Notes: generated by a model from the sequence alone, not told the origin. Counted from the first letter of the stretch, positions 22,436-32,973 are shown. The stretch is 64,000 bases of DNA from Adiantum capillus-veneris (GCA_014529385.2 CM043952.1:58798119-58862118), one strand, 5' to 3'. Translations and numbers: made by a program.

Positions 22436-23569
22436 GAATCTGCACTAGGTCATGAATCTAGTTGCTAATGTAGGCAACCTCCATCTTTTCCAGAAAGTCT
22501 TCCACATCTTCATCACTTCTTCCATGAAATTCCGGATAAGAGAAAGCCATGGCTACCCAAGTTACGATGTTTTGAGAACCCCTTTGAACACACGTGCAAG
22601 ATTTCAAAACTTTTGACTGACTCAATCCCCAGAAACTTCAGTAGAGCTTGTCTTTAGATAAGGACAAACACATGCACATCAAATGAGTTTTCATAGTTAA
22701 TCATCATCGGAATTACAATAGGCAAAGGGCATTCCAGTATCTCTCTTAATCTTCTTGGCCCGAACATAAAGACTATGCGCTGCTGGGAAAAAATCTTCCT
22801 GGACATATGAACATTTATCTGGATTCTCTGTGCTAAATGAAAAGGAGTGAATTGAGGTCTATTTTGATCATCCATTAAAGCCAATCATGCAGCTCCCAAG
22901 AAGGCACATCGGACTTATCCTCTGATTTTGCTAGAATTTTAGTAGCATAACAGCATAAATGGCTTCGAACACCAAAAACCCAGCCATCACAACTTGGAAA
23001 AATTTTGCCAGAGTTTCCCCAAAAGTAGAGCAGTAAGAACCCAAAATATAGACTATATATGTATGCATAATCTGCCAATAATAGAACTCAAGCATCAAGT
23101 AGGAATCATTAGTATATAGCCTATGGTGAGGTCATGAAAAGGGTGCTCCAGCCCCCTGTATCATTGAAAGGATCTCACATTTGAGAATCCCCCAGCTCAA
23201 TAAAACCTCACCCTATCGACCCTCTCACAAAAGCTTATGCAAATCTCGTGTAGTCAAGTCTTTGAAATGACTATCTTCCAGACCAAGTGTCAGAAATGGT
23301 TGGGATTGCCAAATAAAACCAAGTATGGCTCCACAAAGGTGTACAATGGCAATATCCACAAGTAGTGTACAATACAAAACAATGCGCTCAAATAGGTGCC
23401 AAATGATGCATACCCACGAGAACTGCAAGTGACTTCCACTGTCAGTATATCACTCTACTCCAGCTACTTGTACCTGTGTAAATCACCTGTACCTGTACCT
23501 GTAACCTGTAACCTGTAATCTTGGATCTGCAACCTGTAATCCCAAAGCTGAAGATACTCGAAGAAGATC
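22436..23569. other. Retroelement internal debris
   Basis: Between the LTR and the integrase fragment, where gag, protease and RT would be expected, no such domain is readable. A run of short CCTGTA-type repeats lies at about 23,465-23,540. This is probably an internally deleted element. Confidence 0.45.
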
Positions 23570-23587
23570 CTCTGTGGGGGCGCCAAA
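23570..23587 (-). promoter_or_regulatory. Putative gypsy primer-binding site
   Basis: On the minus strand, TGGCGCCCCCACAGAGG follows the LTR end after about 5 bases. A TGGCGCC start is common in plant gypsy primer-binding sites. The matching tRNA was not determined. Confidence 0.5.
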
Positions 23588-23591
23588 AGAA

Positions 23592-23648
23592 TGTGAGCGG
23601 GTTGGAAACACACACAAAGCCTCTATGATAAGCCGACACACACTCTTG

Positions 23649-23680
<32 letters not shown>

Positions 23681-23777
23681 TTATGGGGTACCACTCGGCT
23701 TACACAACCCGCCTGGCCGAGACAGGAAACACGCAAATGGAGTGAGAAGAGAGATTTCCCACTTGCCCCTTTACAAC

Positions 23778-23819
<42 letters not shown>

Positions 23820-24494
23820 CATCAATTCAGCTCAAAGGAGGCAAATTTCTGTTGTTTAGACTCAATGAAGCTCAGCCCAACACCAATGTGGCAAATAGTT
23901 TACACAATATTGAGGAAATACACCAGATACAACCACAAAGTTAAGCAGAGGCTTATCTCACAGGAGAAGATTACACAGAAAAACATCAAAAACTCTATGA
24001 GTAATTTGGAAAAAGGAACAGTGCCATTGCACCGGGAACGGCCAAAAACCCCACCCTACAATGTCACAATGCTCAAATCCAACCTCGGATGACCTGTTTA
24101 GGACCAAAAAATGCTCCAAAATGAGCAAAAATTGAGCTGCGGGTATTGCTCCTCTTCTCCACGTTTCTTTTGATCTTTTTTCTCAGGTTTTCAGTTTCCA
24201 CACTTAGCTTTATTACTTGGGCACCTTTGGCCTTTTAGTTGACCTCAAACGGACCCCGAACATGCCAAAAAGTGGCCTCGTAGTGCATAGTTGGCACCCG
24301 ATTGCATCCATCCGCACACCTGGCCCTCAACTTTTCTCAATAAGGCCATAGCTTTGGTCCCGGAACCACGTGAAGTGGCCCCCAAATACAATTCTCATGA
24401 TGACATTTTTCCATAATTATCACAAGAAAACACCCACGTTGTGTCTGTACTTATCCACATGCAAATATTGACCCCATTCGACATCCTGACGCCA
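23592..24494 (-). mobile_element. LTR of a gypsy-type element, copy 2
   Basis: 903 bases, TGTGAG...CGCCA, matching 10,056-10,927 throughout. It contains two (AC)n tracts at about 23,654-23,680 and 23,787-23,818, the first shorter or absent in copy 1. With the primer-binding site on its left, it is the 5' LTR of a minus-strand element. A long Thr/His frame here is an artefact of the (AC)n tracts. Confidence 0.75.
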
Positions 24495-25966
24495 CTAGAT
24501 TCCATCTAACACACCTGCTTACCTCATGGCATCGACGCATGGATAGCTTCCTCGAGAAGTTTTACGTGCCGCAAACTCCTCTTATTATAGAAAAACACAC
24601 CGATACTTGTGATAATGAAAATCGATACACTATGCACCCTGGCCCTACTTGTACACATGTGGGCCCCACGTAACCACCTGGCTCTGAAGAATGGGCAATT
24701 TTATGCATCATGCATGTGTACATACATATGCGTAATCCCTTGCTCCAAAAAACTCCTAACAACGGTATGAATATTTTTTCCGTCCTAACTCACAAACTGT
24801 TATGAATCAGCCCAATCCCTTTAAACTAGATCATTTATAACATTTTCTCTCTGGTTTTCACCTTAAAATCCCGCATGAGCTAAGAGTTATGGTCCAAAAA
24901 TAGCTTGCTACTTACTACACAAGTCAATTTTTTGGACCCCAGGCTCCTTGGAGAACCACTTTATAGATTCATCGGATGAGCAAACCCACTTAGCCAACTA
25001 ATAAGCATGATTAAAATTGATGATAAATGTATTTAGGTCTTCAATATCACTTTGTGAATGCGAGTTATTATTTATTCCATGACCGGGTTTACCTACGTGT
25101 GTACAGGTGCTACACACACAGAGGGAGTATCATATGAAGTCATGAGTTGATCCAAATGTTTATATATGATTTATGGTTTGTTTTGGTGGGTTTATTTTCA
25201 AGTGTTATATGTTCTTAAATTTATGTGAGGATATATGGTTACACAATTAGAACCATACAGACAGATCTCTACAGTCTGACTGCTTGGAAAAGATTGTTTG
25301 TGCATATGGAATATTCTATTGTGATTGGACTCATGTGTTATGTTTCTCATGGTAGCATCGCTACAAGACTAGGATCACCTACATCGCTTAGCTTTAGAAA
25401 AAAGATTCATTGACCTAGAGCTTTGGTGGATTCGGTGTATTGCCTAGGTCTCCCTTTTTGTTAGGTTCATCTGCACAGCTAGTGCGTCGAGGGTTGAACA
25501 ACCTATATGGCTAATGCGTCGAGGATCTTGCCTTGGCTTTGCCTAGACACTTGATGTTGGGCATCAAAGAGGCATGATGCCTAAACTCGTATGGTTGGTG
25601 TTGATACCCTACTACCTGTTGATATTTGGGATCCTTTCATAGCTTGGGTTCATGGAGGAAGGCAAAGCGGCTTTAGCCTATGTCTGGCTCAGGTAGGTTG
25701 GAGGTGTTCTGGATTGCTCCTATTGACAAAGTGAAATTCAATCTTTCCATAGTAGAGTGGAAGTGCAGGGGTGGAAAGTTGATCCCTACACATGGTCCGT
25801 TGCTCTACTAGTCATCTTGTTATATTTTTGATGCTATGGTATATCCAAAGTTGTTATTATTGTTAAGTATGCAGCCTCATTTACCCCTTGTAACATTTAG
25901 TCTTAAAAAAACACATTTGTTAGGCCCCTATTATGAGGAGATTCCATCATTCGTAAGAGAAATCAC
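24495..25966. other. Non-coding spacer
   Basis: No coding domain recognised. Near 25,480-25,520 the phrase (A/G)GCTA.TGCGTCGAGG occurs twice. No gene seen. Confidence 0.5.
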
Positions 25967-26374
25967 TTGCCAAAAAACCAACCTATGCCCCATAGATCTA
26001 CAAGAGCAAGGAGGCCTCCAAAAATGTTTTTTCCTTCCTTTAACCATCTCCTGGTTTCAGATTCTAGAGAGTCGGAATCATACAAAGAAGGTATGCAACA
26101 AAAATCCAAAGAAGAATGGATAAAGAGCATGCAAGTGAAGATGGACTCATTACATTGCAACAAAAAATGGGCCTTGGTTGAATTGCCTAAAGGTGAGCGG
26201 GCACCACAAAACAAATGGGTGTATAAGTTGAAGGAAGAAGAAGATGGAAAGAAAAGGTACAAGTCCAGGCTTGTGGTAAAGTTTCTATAAAAAAAGGTAT
26301 TGATTTCAATGAAATATTTTCTCCTTTTATTAAAATTAACTCAACTAGGCTTGTCCTAAGTGTTACCATATACA
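25967..26374 (+). pseudogene. Copia pol fragment (integrase end/RT start)
   Basis: Reads RSTRARRPPKMFFPSFNHLL, SKEEWIKSMQVKMDSLHCN and NKWVYKLKEEEDGKKRYKS, then after a break FNEIFSPFIKINSTRLVLS. This is the start of a Ty1/copia reverse transcriptase, and it matches the equivalent part of the complete copia at 50,219-55,770, so it belongs to the same family. It ends exactly where the LTR at 26,375 begins, before any catalytic YVDD. Confidence 0.85.
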
Positions 26375-26587
26375 TGTGGTAGTGATGTGTGTAAACAAAT
26401 TTCGGACTGCCGGGGTTTTTTTTTTCCTCACTAGGAGGTTTTTTCCCCGTGCATTGTTTACACGCCCATCACTCTAGGACTATTTATCTCTCTATTGCAC
26501 ACATGTAATACACTCTCTCTTGTGCGCCTTGAGCTTCCTTCATCTTCTCCAAGATGTGTGTGTTTTTCTGCAACCCTAATTCCAACA
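26375..26587 (+). mobile_element. Short copia-type LTR (about 213 bp)
   Basis: Bounded by TGTGGTAG and TTCCAACA. The right end is followed at 26,590-26,601 by TGGTATTAGAGC, one base off the initiator-Met-tRNA primer-binding site. It therefore reads as a 5' LTR on the plus strand inserted into the copia RT fragment. No gag or pol of this element follows. Confidence 0.65.
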
Positions 26588-26601
26588 ATTGGTATTAGAG
26601 C

Positions 26602-27094
26602 AAGTTGCATCCTCTCGAGCTTAGTCACCAACAACTTCAGCATATGCCTGCTTACTTTCTTCAATTTTTGTGAGCTTTGGTGAGCATCAGCAAGTTGAAA
26701 AATCTTTGGCATGCTCATAGAGATCGGTCTGCTTAGACTTCTGTTTCGGGCTCATTTCGGCCTCTATTTCCACTACAAGCAGTAATGCGCATGCTGTTTC
26801 ATCATTTTGTGTAGAAATTCTGTCAGTCCATTTTTTTGCATAACACGTCTCTTACAATCTTTTAACATTTGTGTTTTATAGCAAGTGTTGTTCCCAATTT
26901 GTTTCTCCTCTATTTGGGCAGTTTTTACATCAGATACAACATTTGCCATCATTAGGAAAAATATGAACCCTCTAGGGGCCCTTTGGGATTAAGGTTAATT
27001 AGAGGCCAGCCAATGAGAAGAGGGTGGTGGACACACTCTATGCCCTCAAAAATGTAGGGGGACAAAGTGAGAAGGGGCTCTTACCTAGTGAGAA
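26602..27094. other. Retroelement leader or spacer
   Basis: Follows the primer-binding site where gag should begin, but no gag is readable. Nothing else recognised. Confidence 0.4.
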
Positions 27095-27119
27095 GGGGGG
27101 GGGGGGGGGGGGGGGGGGG
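27095..27119. repeat. Poly(G) tract
   Basis: About 25 consecutive G residues. Its length may be inexact because homopolymers are error-prone. Confidence 0.9.
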
Positions 27120-27520
27120 TATATGGAACCTCCAACTTCCCTCCTTTTTGATCCGGTTTTGAAAAAATCCCAAAAATTTGAAATTTTTCAAAATTTTCAA
27201 AACTCAAATTTCGTCTTCTTAAAACCCCCCTTAAACTATTTTATGGTCAAAAAAGCATTTTTTGACCTCAAAAAGTCAAAACGTGCACCCAAAATCCCTA
27301 AAATTCTTTTTTTTTTAAAATTTGAAAAATCATTTTTTGCTATCCAAAGCTCCCCCAAAAGTAGTTCTTAGGCAAAAAGTGATATTCTCTCTCTAGAATC
27401 CCTTTTCCAACCCCTCCTTGGTTGCAATCATCACTCTCATCCTCTACTCCAACACTCTCTCTCTCTACACCATCTCCATTGTTGCAGCAAGGAAGCTCCT
27501 CTCTCCTCCCCTACCACCTT

Positions 27521-27628
27521 CCATTGCCACACCAAGCAAAGGTTATCCACCTTCTCCTCCCATTGCCACATCAAGCAAGGGTTATCCACCTTCTCCTCCC
27601 AGTGCCACAAGCGTTAACCACCTTCTCA
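27521..27628 (+). repeat. 39-bp tandem repeat, 2.7 units
   Basis: Units starting CCATTGCCAC at 27,521 and 27,560 and a degenerate third at 27,599 share GGTTATCCACCTTCTCCT. They lie in the pyrimidine-rich leader upstream of the unknown gene at 27,702, in a stretch that would read as a Ser/Pro repeat if translated. Confidence 0.9.
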
Positions 27629-27701
27629 TATCACTTTATCCTACCTACATTGTAGCAATAAGCAAGGTCCTTCTCCTCCTCCTACTTTTCTTTGCTCAAC
27701 C

Positions 27702-29123
27702 ATGGCCAACTCTACTTCGCAAAGGCAACCAAAGGATGAGGTCACAGCACTTGCATGACACAACACTAGAGGTGTAGATGATGAGTGGGTGCCACAAGAG
27801 TTCACCAAAGTTACTTGGGTATACATGCAACCATCTGCTATTGGCCCTCATTGTGTGCAGAATCGTGCAAACTTGGATCTTCATTGGAAAGGAAAGCTCC
27901 TTGGCTTCAAGAACCGCAAAGACAAGGGGACTGTAGCCATGGTGCAACATGTTTTCTCAATGTCAACCATGTATTTGCAACAACCACCTCGATTTCCAAC
28001 ACATTGTAAGTACATGTTTTGAGAATACAAAGCTAGGTGCGAAATCACAATGTAATGTTATTATGGATTCATACTTAAGATTTGTCATGCATTTATAGTC
28101 ATATTTCCATCCACGTTGGTGGAGGAGCAACCACTACATAGTATCTCCGGCACATTCAATGCTATACATGCGGATATTTGAGCAATAATGTTTCCACATC
28201 TTTGCCCAACCAAACTGGTTCAAAGAAGGATTTTCTTCTATTCTCACTCCTATATTGTCCCTACTTCCACACAAGCGTTTGGAACACTTGAACCCATCAA
28301 AGTAAATTCCTTATTAAGTATGGAGTGGCCGGTGCTAGATTTGTGGTCGGTAGCATCTTTCAAGCAAAAGATGATAATGGATGTCCAAAACTCTTTGAAA
28401 TACTCTAAAGCTTCTAGGTCTATGGGCTTGAGTTGGTGTTTGCCTATTCATTGTTTTGTGCACATTTTTAAAGAGTTTGGATTTGTGGAGACTACCACAA
28501 TGCTTGTATGTAAAGATGCGCATTACGAGGAATTAGGAAGGCTTTTAGAAGAGAACTGGGGTTTTGTGGAGGGCATGCACAACGAGGACTGGTACCATTG
28601 TAAGGTTGGAGCTTCAGGTATTGGAATGCGCTATTTGAAATCCCGCACCTCCTTGTACATACGATTTCACTATGATCGTTGGATGTGCAAGCTTGGAGTG
28701 TGGATTCCCTTACAAAGTGTAGACGGCGCTATTGCAAGCTTTGACATTGCAGTGAAGATGCCCAACGATGCTTTGGAGGCAGTCCAAGTGAACAAGCATT
28801 GGACTCTCAGTAATGTTCGAGAACATTTGGTTATTATGGGTTTTGAGGCCCTTCAACAAGCACAATTTCGTTTACAAGGTCACAAGGTGAGAATCCTTCC
28901 ACCACATTTTCAATACATCATGGTTTGTCGATCATTGGATTCTTATTGTAATGAACGTCCGCAGATTGGGAAGAGAATGGAAGACAAATTGAAGGTCGAG
29001 GAGGACTGGGGATGGATGGAACTATGTTATCGATCTTATAACTTTGTAACTCTTGCAATTTTCAAACTGATCCCCGCTGTAATCAACATGATTTTCTTCG
29101 GCAAATCATACCTTTCAATATAA
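27702..29123 (+). pseudogene. Unrecognised gene family U1, copy 1
   Basis: The first part starts ATGGCCAACTCTAC and encodes MANSTSQRQPKDEVTALA, a TGA, then DDEWVPQEFTKVTWVY and VAMVQHVFSMSTMYLQ, up to a plausible donor ATT|GTAAGT at 28,006. The long part, 28,188-29,123 (311 codons), has IFFYSHSYIVP, MDVQNSLKYSKASRS and LGRLLEENWGF, then about 190 residues rich in Trp/Tyr. A second copy at 47,225-48,077 matches both parts, with the spacing between HVF/HAF and QNSLKYS kept, so this was a real protein family of over 400 residues. I recognise no domain. Multiple genomic copies and the setting suggest a transposon-borne gene. The exact exon joining between 28,006 and 28,188 is unresolved. Confidence 0.5.
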
Positions 29124-29197
29124 TTTTTTGCATTGGGATGAGAAATCATTTTTTGGTTAAAGTGCCTTTTTTTTTAATGTCTTAAAAAAAGGGTCCA

Positions 29198-29206
29198 TTA
29201 TAAAAG
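29198..29206 (+). promoter_or_regulatory. Putative TATA box
   Basis: TTATAAAAG about 85 bases upstream of the ATG at 29,288 and about 75 bases after the end of U1. Position and sequence fit a core promoter for the next gene. Confidence 0.45.
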
Positions 29207-29287
29207 GGGGGCCACCTAACTCATTCACTATTTTCACTTTTGCAACTCTTGAGCTCCTCCACTCTCTATCTACACCCCAGGCTAGAC

Positions 29288-30861
29288 ATGGATGCTTTCA
29301 CAGCCTTTGCATCTACAGCCACATCCACCCCTTTGTCACGCTTCATCCTCTTCCTTGAGGACATCCAATACAAAGGGAAGTTGGACCTCCACACCCTTTT
29401 TACTCGTTTCCCTGACCTTGATGCCACAGTTGCCCTTCACATGGATGCATTTGTCGAGATTTTTGCGTTCATGGAGGAGCACATCATAAAATATTATGTA
29501 TCTATCCCCCCACATGTAGGGATCCGGGTGCCTTGCGATATTTTGTGCTACATACACAAAGGTGATCGTCCATTCTCCAAGAGGTTGCAACGATTCCAAG
29601 AAATTACAACCAATGCAGGCCATTACTTGGACGAGCAAGCCCCAGGGGTGTCAGCGCTCAAGAAGCGCAAGTTGGGGGTGGAGTACCTTTCTTGGCTCAC
29701 AACATTTATCTTGGTGAGCGAGGAACCAGATTTGGAGGAGCTTCGCTTACCACACCTTCAGGTTGGGTCCTTTATCAAGGATTCCGAGGAGCAGCAGGTT
29801 ATCCCCATGAACCCTGCAGCAGAAGGAAAGGCACACCGGCTCGAGTACCCTAGGGGTCTTGAGGAAGTGGTTGAGAAATCCATAGTTGCGGCTGGCCCTA
29901 CTGACACTCCAGTGCCACTACCTTGACGGATGTGGCTATCCCAGATGTAGAAATTAGCTGCTTCTCCTCAGTGTTAGTGGATGGGGAGGAGTATGTGTTC
30001 CTGCATGATTCGGAGAAAGCATTTGGCTTGCGCATGGATGAATGCTTGAGCGTGCTATGCAACAGCACCAAATGTCCCTTAGACAATACGCCACATGCCC
30101 TAGAAAGAAAGCTCTTTCTAGATGGGGACTCTGTTGCTGACACTATTGCAGTTTTATGTGCGGAGGTCCTGACAGCAGAGTAGTTTCACGTGGCTGATGA
30201 AGAATTCCAAGCCACGCAAGCCAAGGTTGAGGCTGCTAGGATGCCTATGCCATTATGCAACCTCCCATCTGATGATCCAAAGGTCGTATCTGTGGTGCAT
30301 GGGAGCATTGACTTGGATGCAAAGGGCAATAGGGAGGAGGATGACAAGGAGTAGGAGGTAAACTGTATCCTAATTTTCATGTTACTATTTTATCCTTCAT
30401 TGTCTTTTTTCTCAACCTTCATCGGTTTATGACAGGATGTCGTGGAGGTTGATGATTTTGCTGCAAGGACGGGTGGCAAGCGAATGGGCTTTGGACCTCA
30501 AGCTTCCCTTGCGCATTACCTAGGACAAATCCCCCCCGGCGATGTGGCCATTATCCATAATGAATTTACTCCCCAAGCCCATTTTCTGACTTGGTCGTTA
30601 AAAGCTTTGAGCAAGTTTTTGTGTTTGAGCACCATTGCTCAAACTGCGCATCAAGTGTTCCTAGTGCGTAAATCCCTTATATGCACAGCGTTTGGCACTG
30701 GCTTTCGTGTTAAAGTGCTTGCCCAGATAGGGATACATGCTTCCATTGGCTCAACTGACCCAAAGGCCATAGCGCAGTCCCTCTTGACTGGGGAGTTGCC
30801 TTATGCGCAAAATAGGCGCCAGGAAATGGTCATAAAAATTATGAACACCTCAGATACATGA
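29288..30861 (+). pseudogene. Unrecognised gene U2
   Basis: The ATG at 29,288 (MDAFTAFASTATSTPLSR) is preferred over upstream non-ATG codons. 213 codons run to TGA at 29,926, with LFTRFPDLDATVALHMDAF, FMEEHIIKYYVSIPPHVG and VSALKKRKLGVEYLSWL. Homologous reading appears to continue in another frame from 29,923 (PDVEISCFSSVLVDGEEY) to 30,355, with stops at 30,181 and 30,352. An intron with borders GAG|GTAAAC (30,358) and ACAG|GATGTC (30,436) then joins in frame to VEVDDFAARTGGKRMGFG and a final 139 codons ending at 30,861. About 500 residues in all, mixed alpha-helical in appearance, with no domain I recognise. It lies directly downstream of U1 in the same orientation and may belong to the same element. 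Confidence 0.45.
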
Positions 30862-31029
30862 TGTAAAATCACCATTTTGAAAGTAATAAAAAATATTTGA
30901 AATTGTCTCTCTATCTTGCAAATTCTTTTGAATGTGATTTGTCAATCTTGAAAATTGTTTCAATTGGTGATATGAAAATTGTTTTGATTAGTGACTTTGT
31001 AATTTCAAGTTCTGTATGTAATTTCAGTC

Positions 31030-31240
31030 AATTGCAGTAAATTTAGGTATTTTATGTTCCTTAGGGGGTAGATAAGCCTACCAAGGGCCAAAAAAATCCT
31101 GGCCACAAGGGCGCGCAAATGGCCCATCCATTAGTTTTGGATGGGCCATTTGCGCGCCCTTGTGGCCAGGCTTTATTTTGCCCCTGGTAGGCTTATCTAC
31201 CCCTAGGATACTTACAAAGCACAAATTTATTGAAATGAAT
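31030..31240. mobile_element. Foldback element, copy 1
   Basis: A near-perfect inverted repeat centred at about 31,134. The arms begin AGGGGGTAGATAAGCCTAC and end GTAGGCTTATCTACCCCT, with GGCCACAAGGGCGCGCAAAT in the stem. Weaker pairing extends outward into (CAG)TAAATTT. It would form a long hairpin if transcribed. Confidence 0.88.
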
Positions 31241-31567
31241 TGATTTTGCATCATTAATTTAGATGCACCCTTTTTATGGCAATTCCAGCATATGTTCACA
31301 CTCAAGGACACTAGAAAAGGTGAAATCAATTATGAAATGAAGTTTCGAGCACACTATCACCTGCTTTAGCTCTACCTAGTACACCCGTGCCCCAAAATTC
31401 CAATTACATTGGACATTTGAAAAATCCAAATTAATGTTGCATAGACACTTGGTTTCACAATATGTTATTTTTTTTTATATCCTATAGGGAATTCAAAGCT
31501 TGAAATGGCCAAAAAAGGGTGTCCACAAGGATCCATGTAAAATAATGTAGCAAAACCAAGAGGTTTT

Positions 31568-31766
31568 AGTAAATTTGTGCTTTTAAAGTACCCTTGGGGG
31601 TAGATAAGCCTACAAGGGGCAAAAAAAAGCCTGGCCACAAGCGCACGTAAATGGCCCATCCAAAACTAATGGATGGGCCATTTGCGCGCCCTTGTGTGGC
31701 CAGGCTTTTTTTTGCCCCTTGTAGGCTTATCTACCCCCAAGGGTACTTAAAAAGCACAAATTTACT
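31568..31766. mobile_element. Foldback element, copy 2
   Basis: The same family as 31,030-31,240, with better-preserved ends: the left arm starts AGTAAATTTGTGCTTTTAAA and the right arm is its complement ending TTTACT. The arms are nearly 100 bases long. One base substitution in the left arm (GCGCACG for GCGCGCA) and a GT insertion on the right break the pairing. The right flank resembles the complement of copy 1's left flank, so the true element may be longer on one side. Confidence 0.88.
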
Positions 31767-31942
31767 GAAATTGACTGAAATTACATACATAACTTGATAT
31801 TACAAAGTCATTTCATTACAAAGATAATAAACACAGTCGACACAACTGTTGATCATATTGTCATTGTAAAGTCAAATCATTACAAAGATAAGGGTGTGCA
31901 ATACAAAAAGAGGGGTAACTTAGGCTAATGCTCGAAGTCTCG
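31767..31942. other. 3' region of histone-like gene B
   Basis: AT-rich, with CATTACAAAGATAA repeated twice (about 31,814 and 31,878). No gene; probably the 3' untranslated region or terminal part of the cassette. Confidence 0.4.
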
Positions 31943-32834
31943 TCACAATCGACATGCAAGCTGCATATCTTTTGGCTGTATTGTCACTTGCTTTGCATGT
32001 ATGTCGCATAGGTTGGTATCTTCCAACACCAAAATGATGTGGGCCTCTGTAGCTTCTTGAATAGCCTCTAGCGCTATTGCTTGCATTCTATACTGATTTC
32101 CATTGCTTTGAAGCACCTTCTTCATAGTGAGAGCAAAGAGTGAGAGCAAAAGAGGCGCGTCGAATCAAAAGCTCCGTCGTCTTCTGGTAGTGGCAGATTT
32201 TCGCAAATGCCCTTGCTATTTTTTGGTGCCACTGCGATTGTCTTGGGGGCACTTGCACATTTGCTGGCGGGCAGCGTTTAGGCTTCTTGAAAAAATTAGA
32301 CTTGCGCTTTTTTACATGCTTAGGGGCTGGTTCTGCAGCCTCTTCTGATTCTTTCTCTTCCCTTGGCTGCCGATCTTGTCGTGTGGGGAGAGCTCCCTGG
32401 CCTCCAGGCAATTTCTTCCCCCCAACGGCCACCCGTTGTGTGTGCAATATTTTATCTCGCATCCATGGTGGCTCACTCTCTGATTCAGTGTCTTTATGGA
32501 CCACCAGAGTCCTGGATGGTCCTGCTTGTGATTGGTGGTGCGACAGCTGCTCCCTATCGGACTCTGTTGTTTGATGGCCCTCTTCTTCTCTCCAGTGCTG
32601 GGCACGTTGCTTCATTCTCCTTCTAGGTGTTATATCTTGAGGAGGTGGAGATTCAGCAGTCCTCGATGACTCTCATGCCCTACCACCATGCCCACTACCA
32701 GATGAGTTCTTGGAACGGCCAGGCGTTTGTGGCCGTTTTCTTGTGCCTTTAAGCCATGACGGCTTCTCACATCCTTGGAGGGTATTTTTGTTGGCAGGTG
32801 GATGCTCTTTCGCGGTTTGTTTGATGCGCGCCAT
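31943..32834 (-). pseudogene. Divergent histone H3-like gene, copy B
   Basis: ATG at 32,834 in the context ACAAAATGGC; the protein begins MARIKQTAKE, matching the H3 tail with Lys4, Gln5 and Thr6 kept. One TGA lies at codon 54; otherwise the frame runs to the fold. The tail is about 200 residues, Pro/Ser/Lys/Glu-rich, with KKRKSNFFKKPKR before the fold. The fold has ICHYQKTTELLIRR (alpha-N), then LTMKKVLQSNGNQYRMQ, EAIQEATEA and EDTNLCDIHAKQVTIQPKDM, and ends in ACRL. A 13-bp tandem duplication at 32,126-32,151 shifts the frame inside helix 1. Disregarding it, the alignment to ordinary H3 has no gap, and loop 1 has the H3 rather than the CenH3 length. It lies 140 bases downstream of the transposase-like gene with its own TATA box, so it is probably a separate transcription unit. 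Confidence 0.88.
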
Positions 32835-32891
32835 TTTGTTGGTAAGAGCTCACTTGTTCTTTAAAAATGAGTGGTTTATGAGAGCATGCAA

Positions 32892-32899
32892 TATTTATA
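32892..32899 (-). promoter_or_regulatory. TATA box of histone-like gene B
   Basis: TATAAATA on the minus strand, about 60 bases before the ATG at 32,834. Just upstream lies GGGCCC - 9 bases - GGGCCC (32,901-32,921), which on the minus strand contains TGGGCC, like plant site II promoter motifs found at cell-cycle and growth genes. Regulatory meaning is inferred. Confidence 0.5.
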
Positions 32900-32973
32900 A
32901 GGGCCCATTTAAAAAGGGCCCTGTTCACACTAAATTTTTTTTAAAAAGTATTATTTTTAAAATAAACATGTCG

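Noticed and set aside
23442..24092. Cys/Val and Thr/His repeat frames on both strands
   Set aside because: Translations of (AC)n tracts inside an LTR.
10056..24494. A single intact LTR retrotransposon of 14.4 kb
   Set aside because: Flanking 5-mers do not match, no clear polypurine tract beside the left LTR, and the interior lacks gag and RT.
31943..32834. Centromeric histone (CenH3) gene
   Set aside because: Loop 1 has ordinary H3 length, and copy A ends RRIRGER as in canonical H3; no CenH3-type features.
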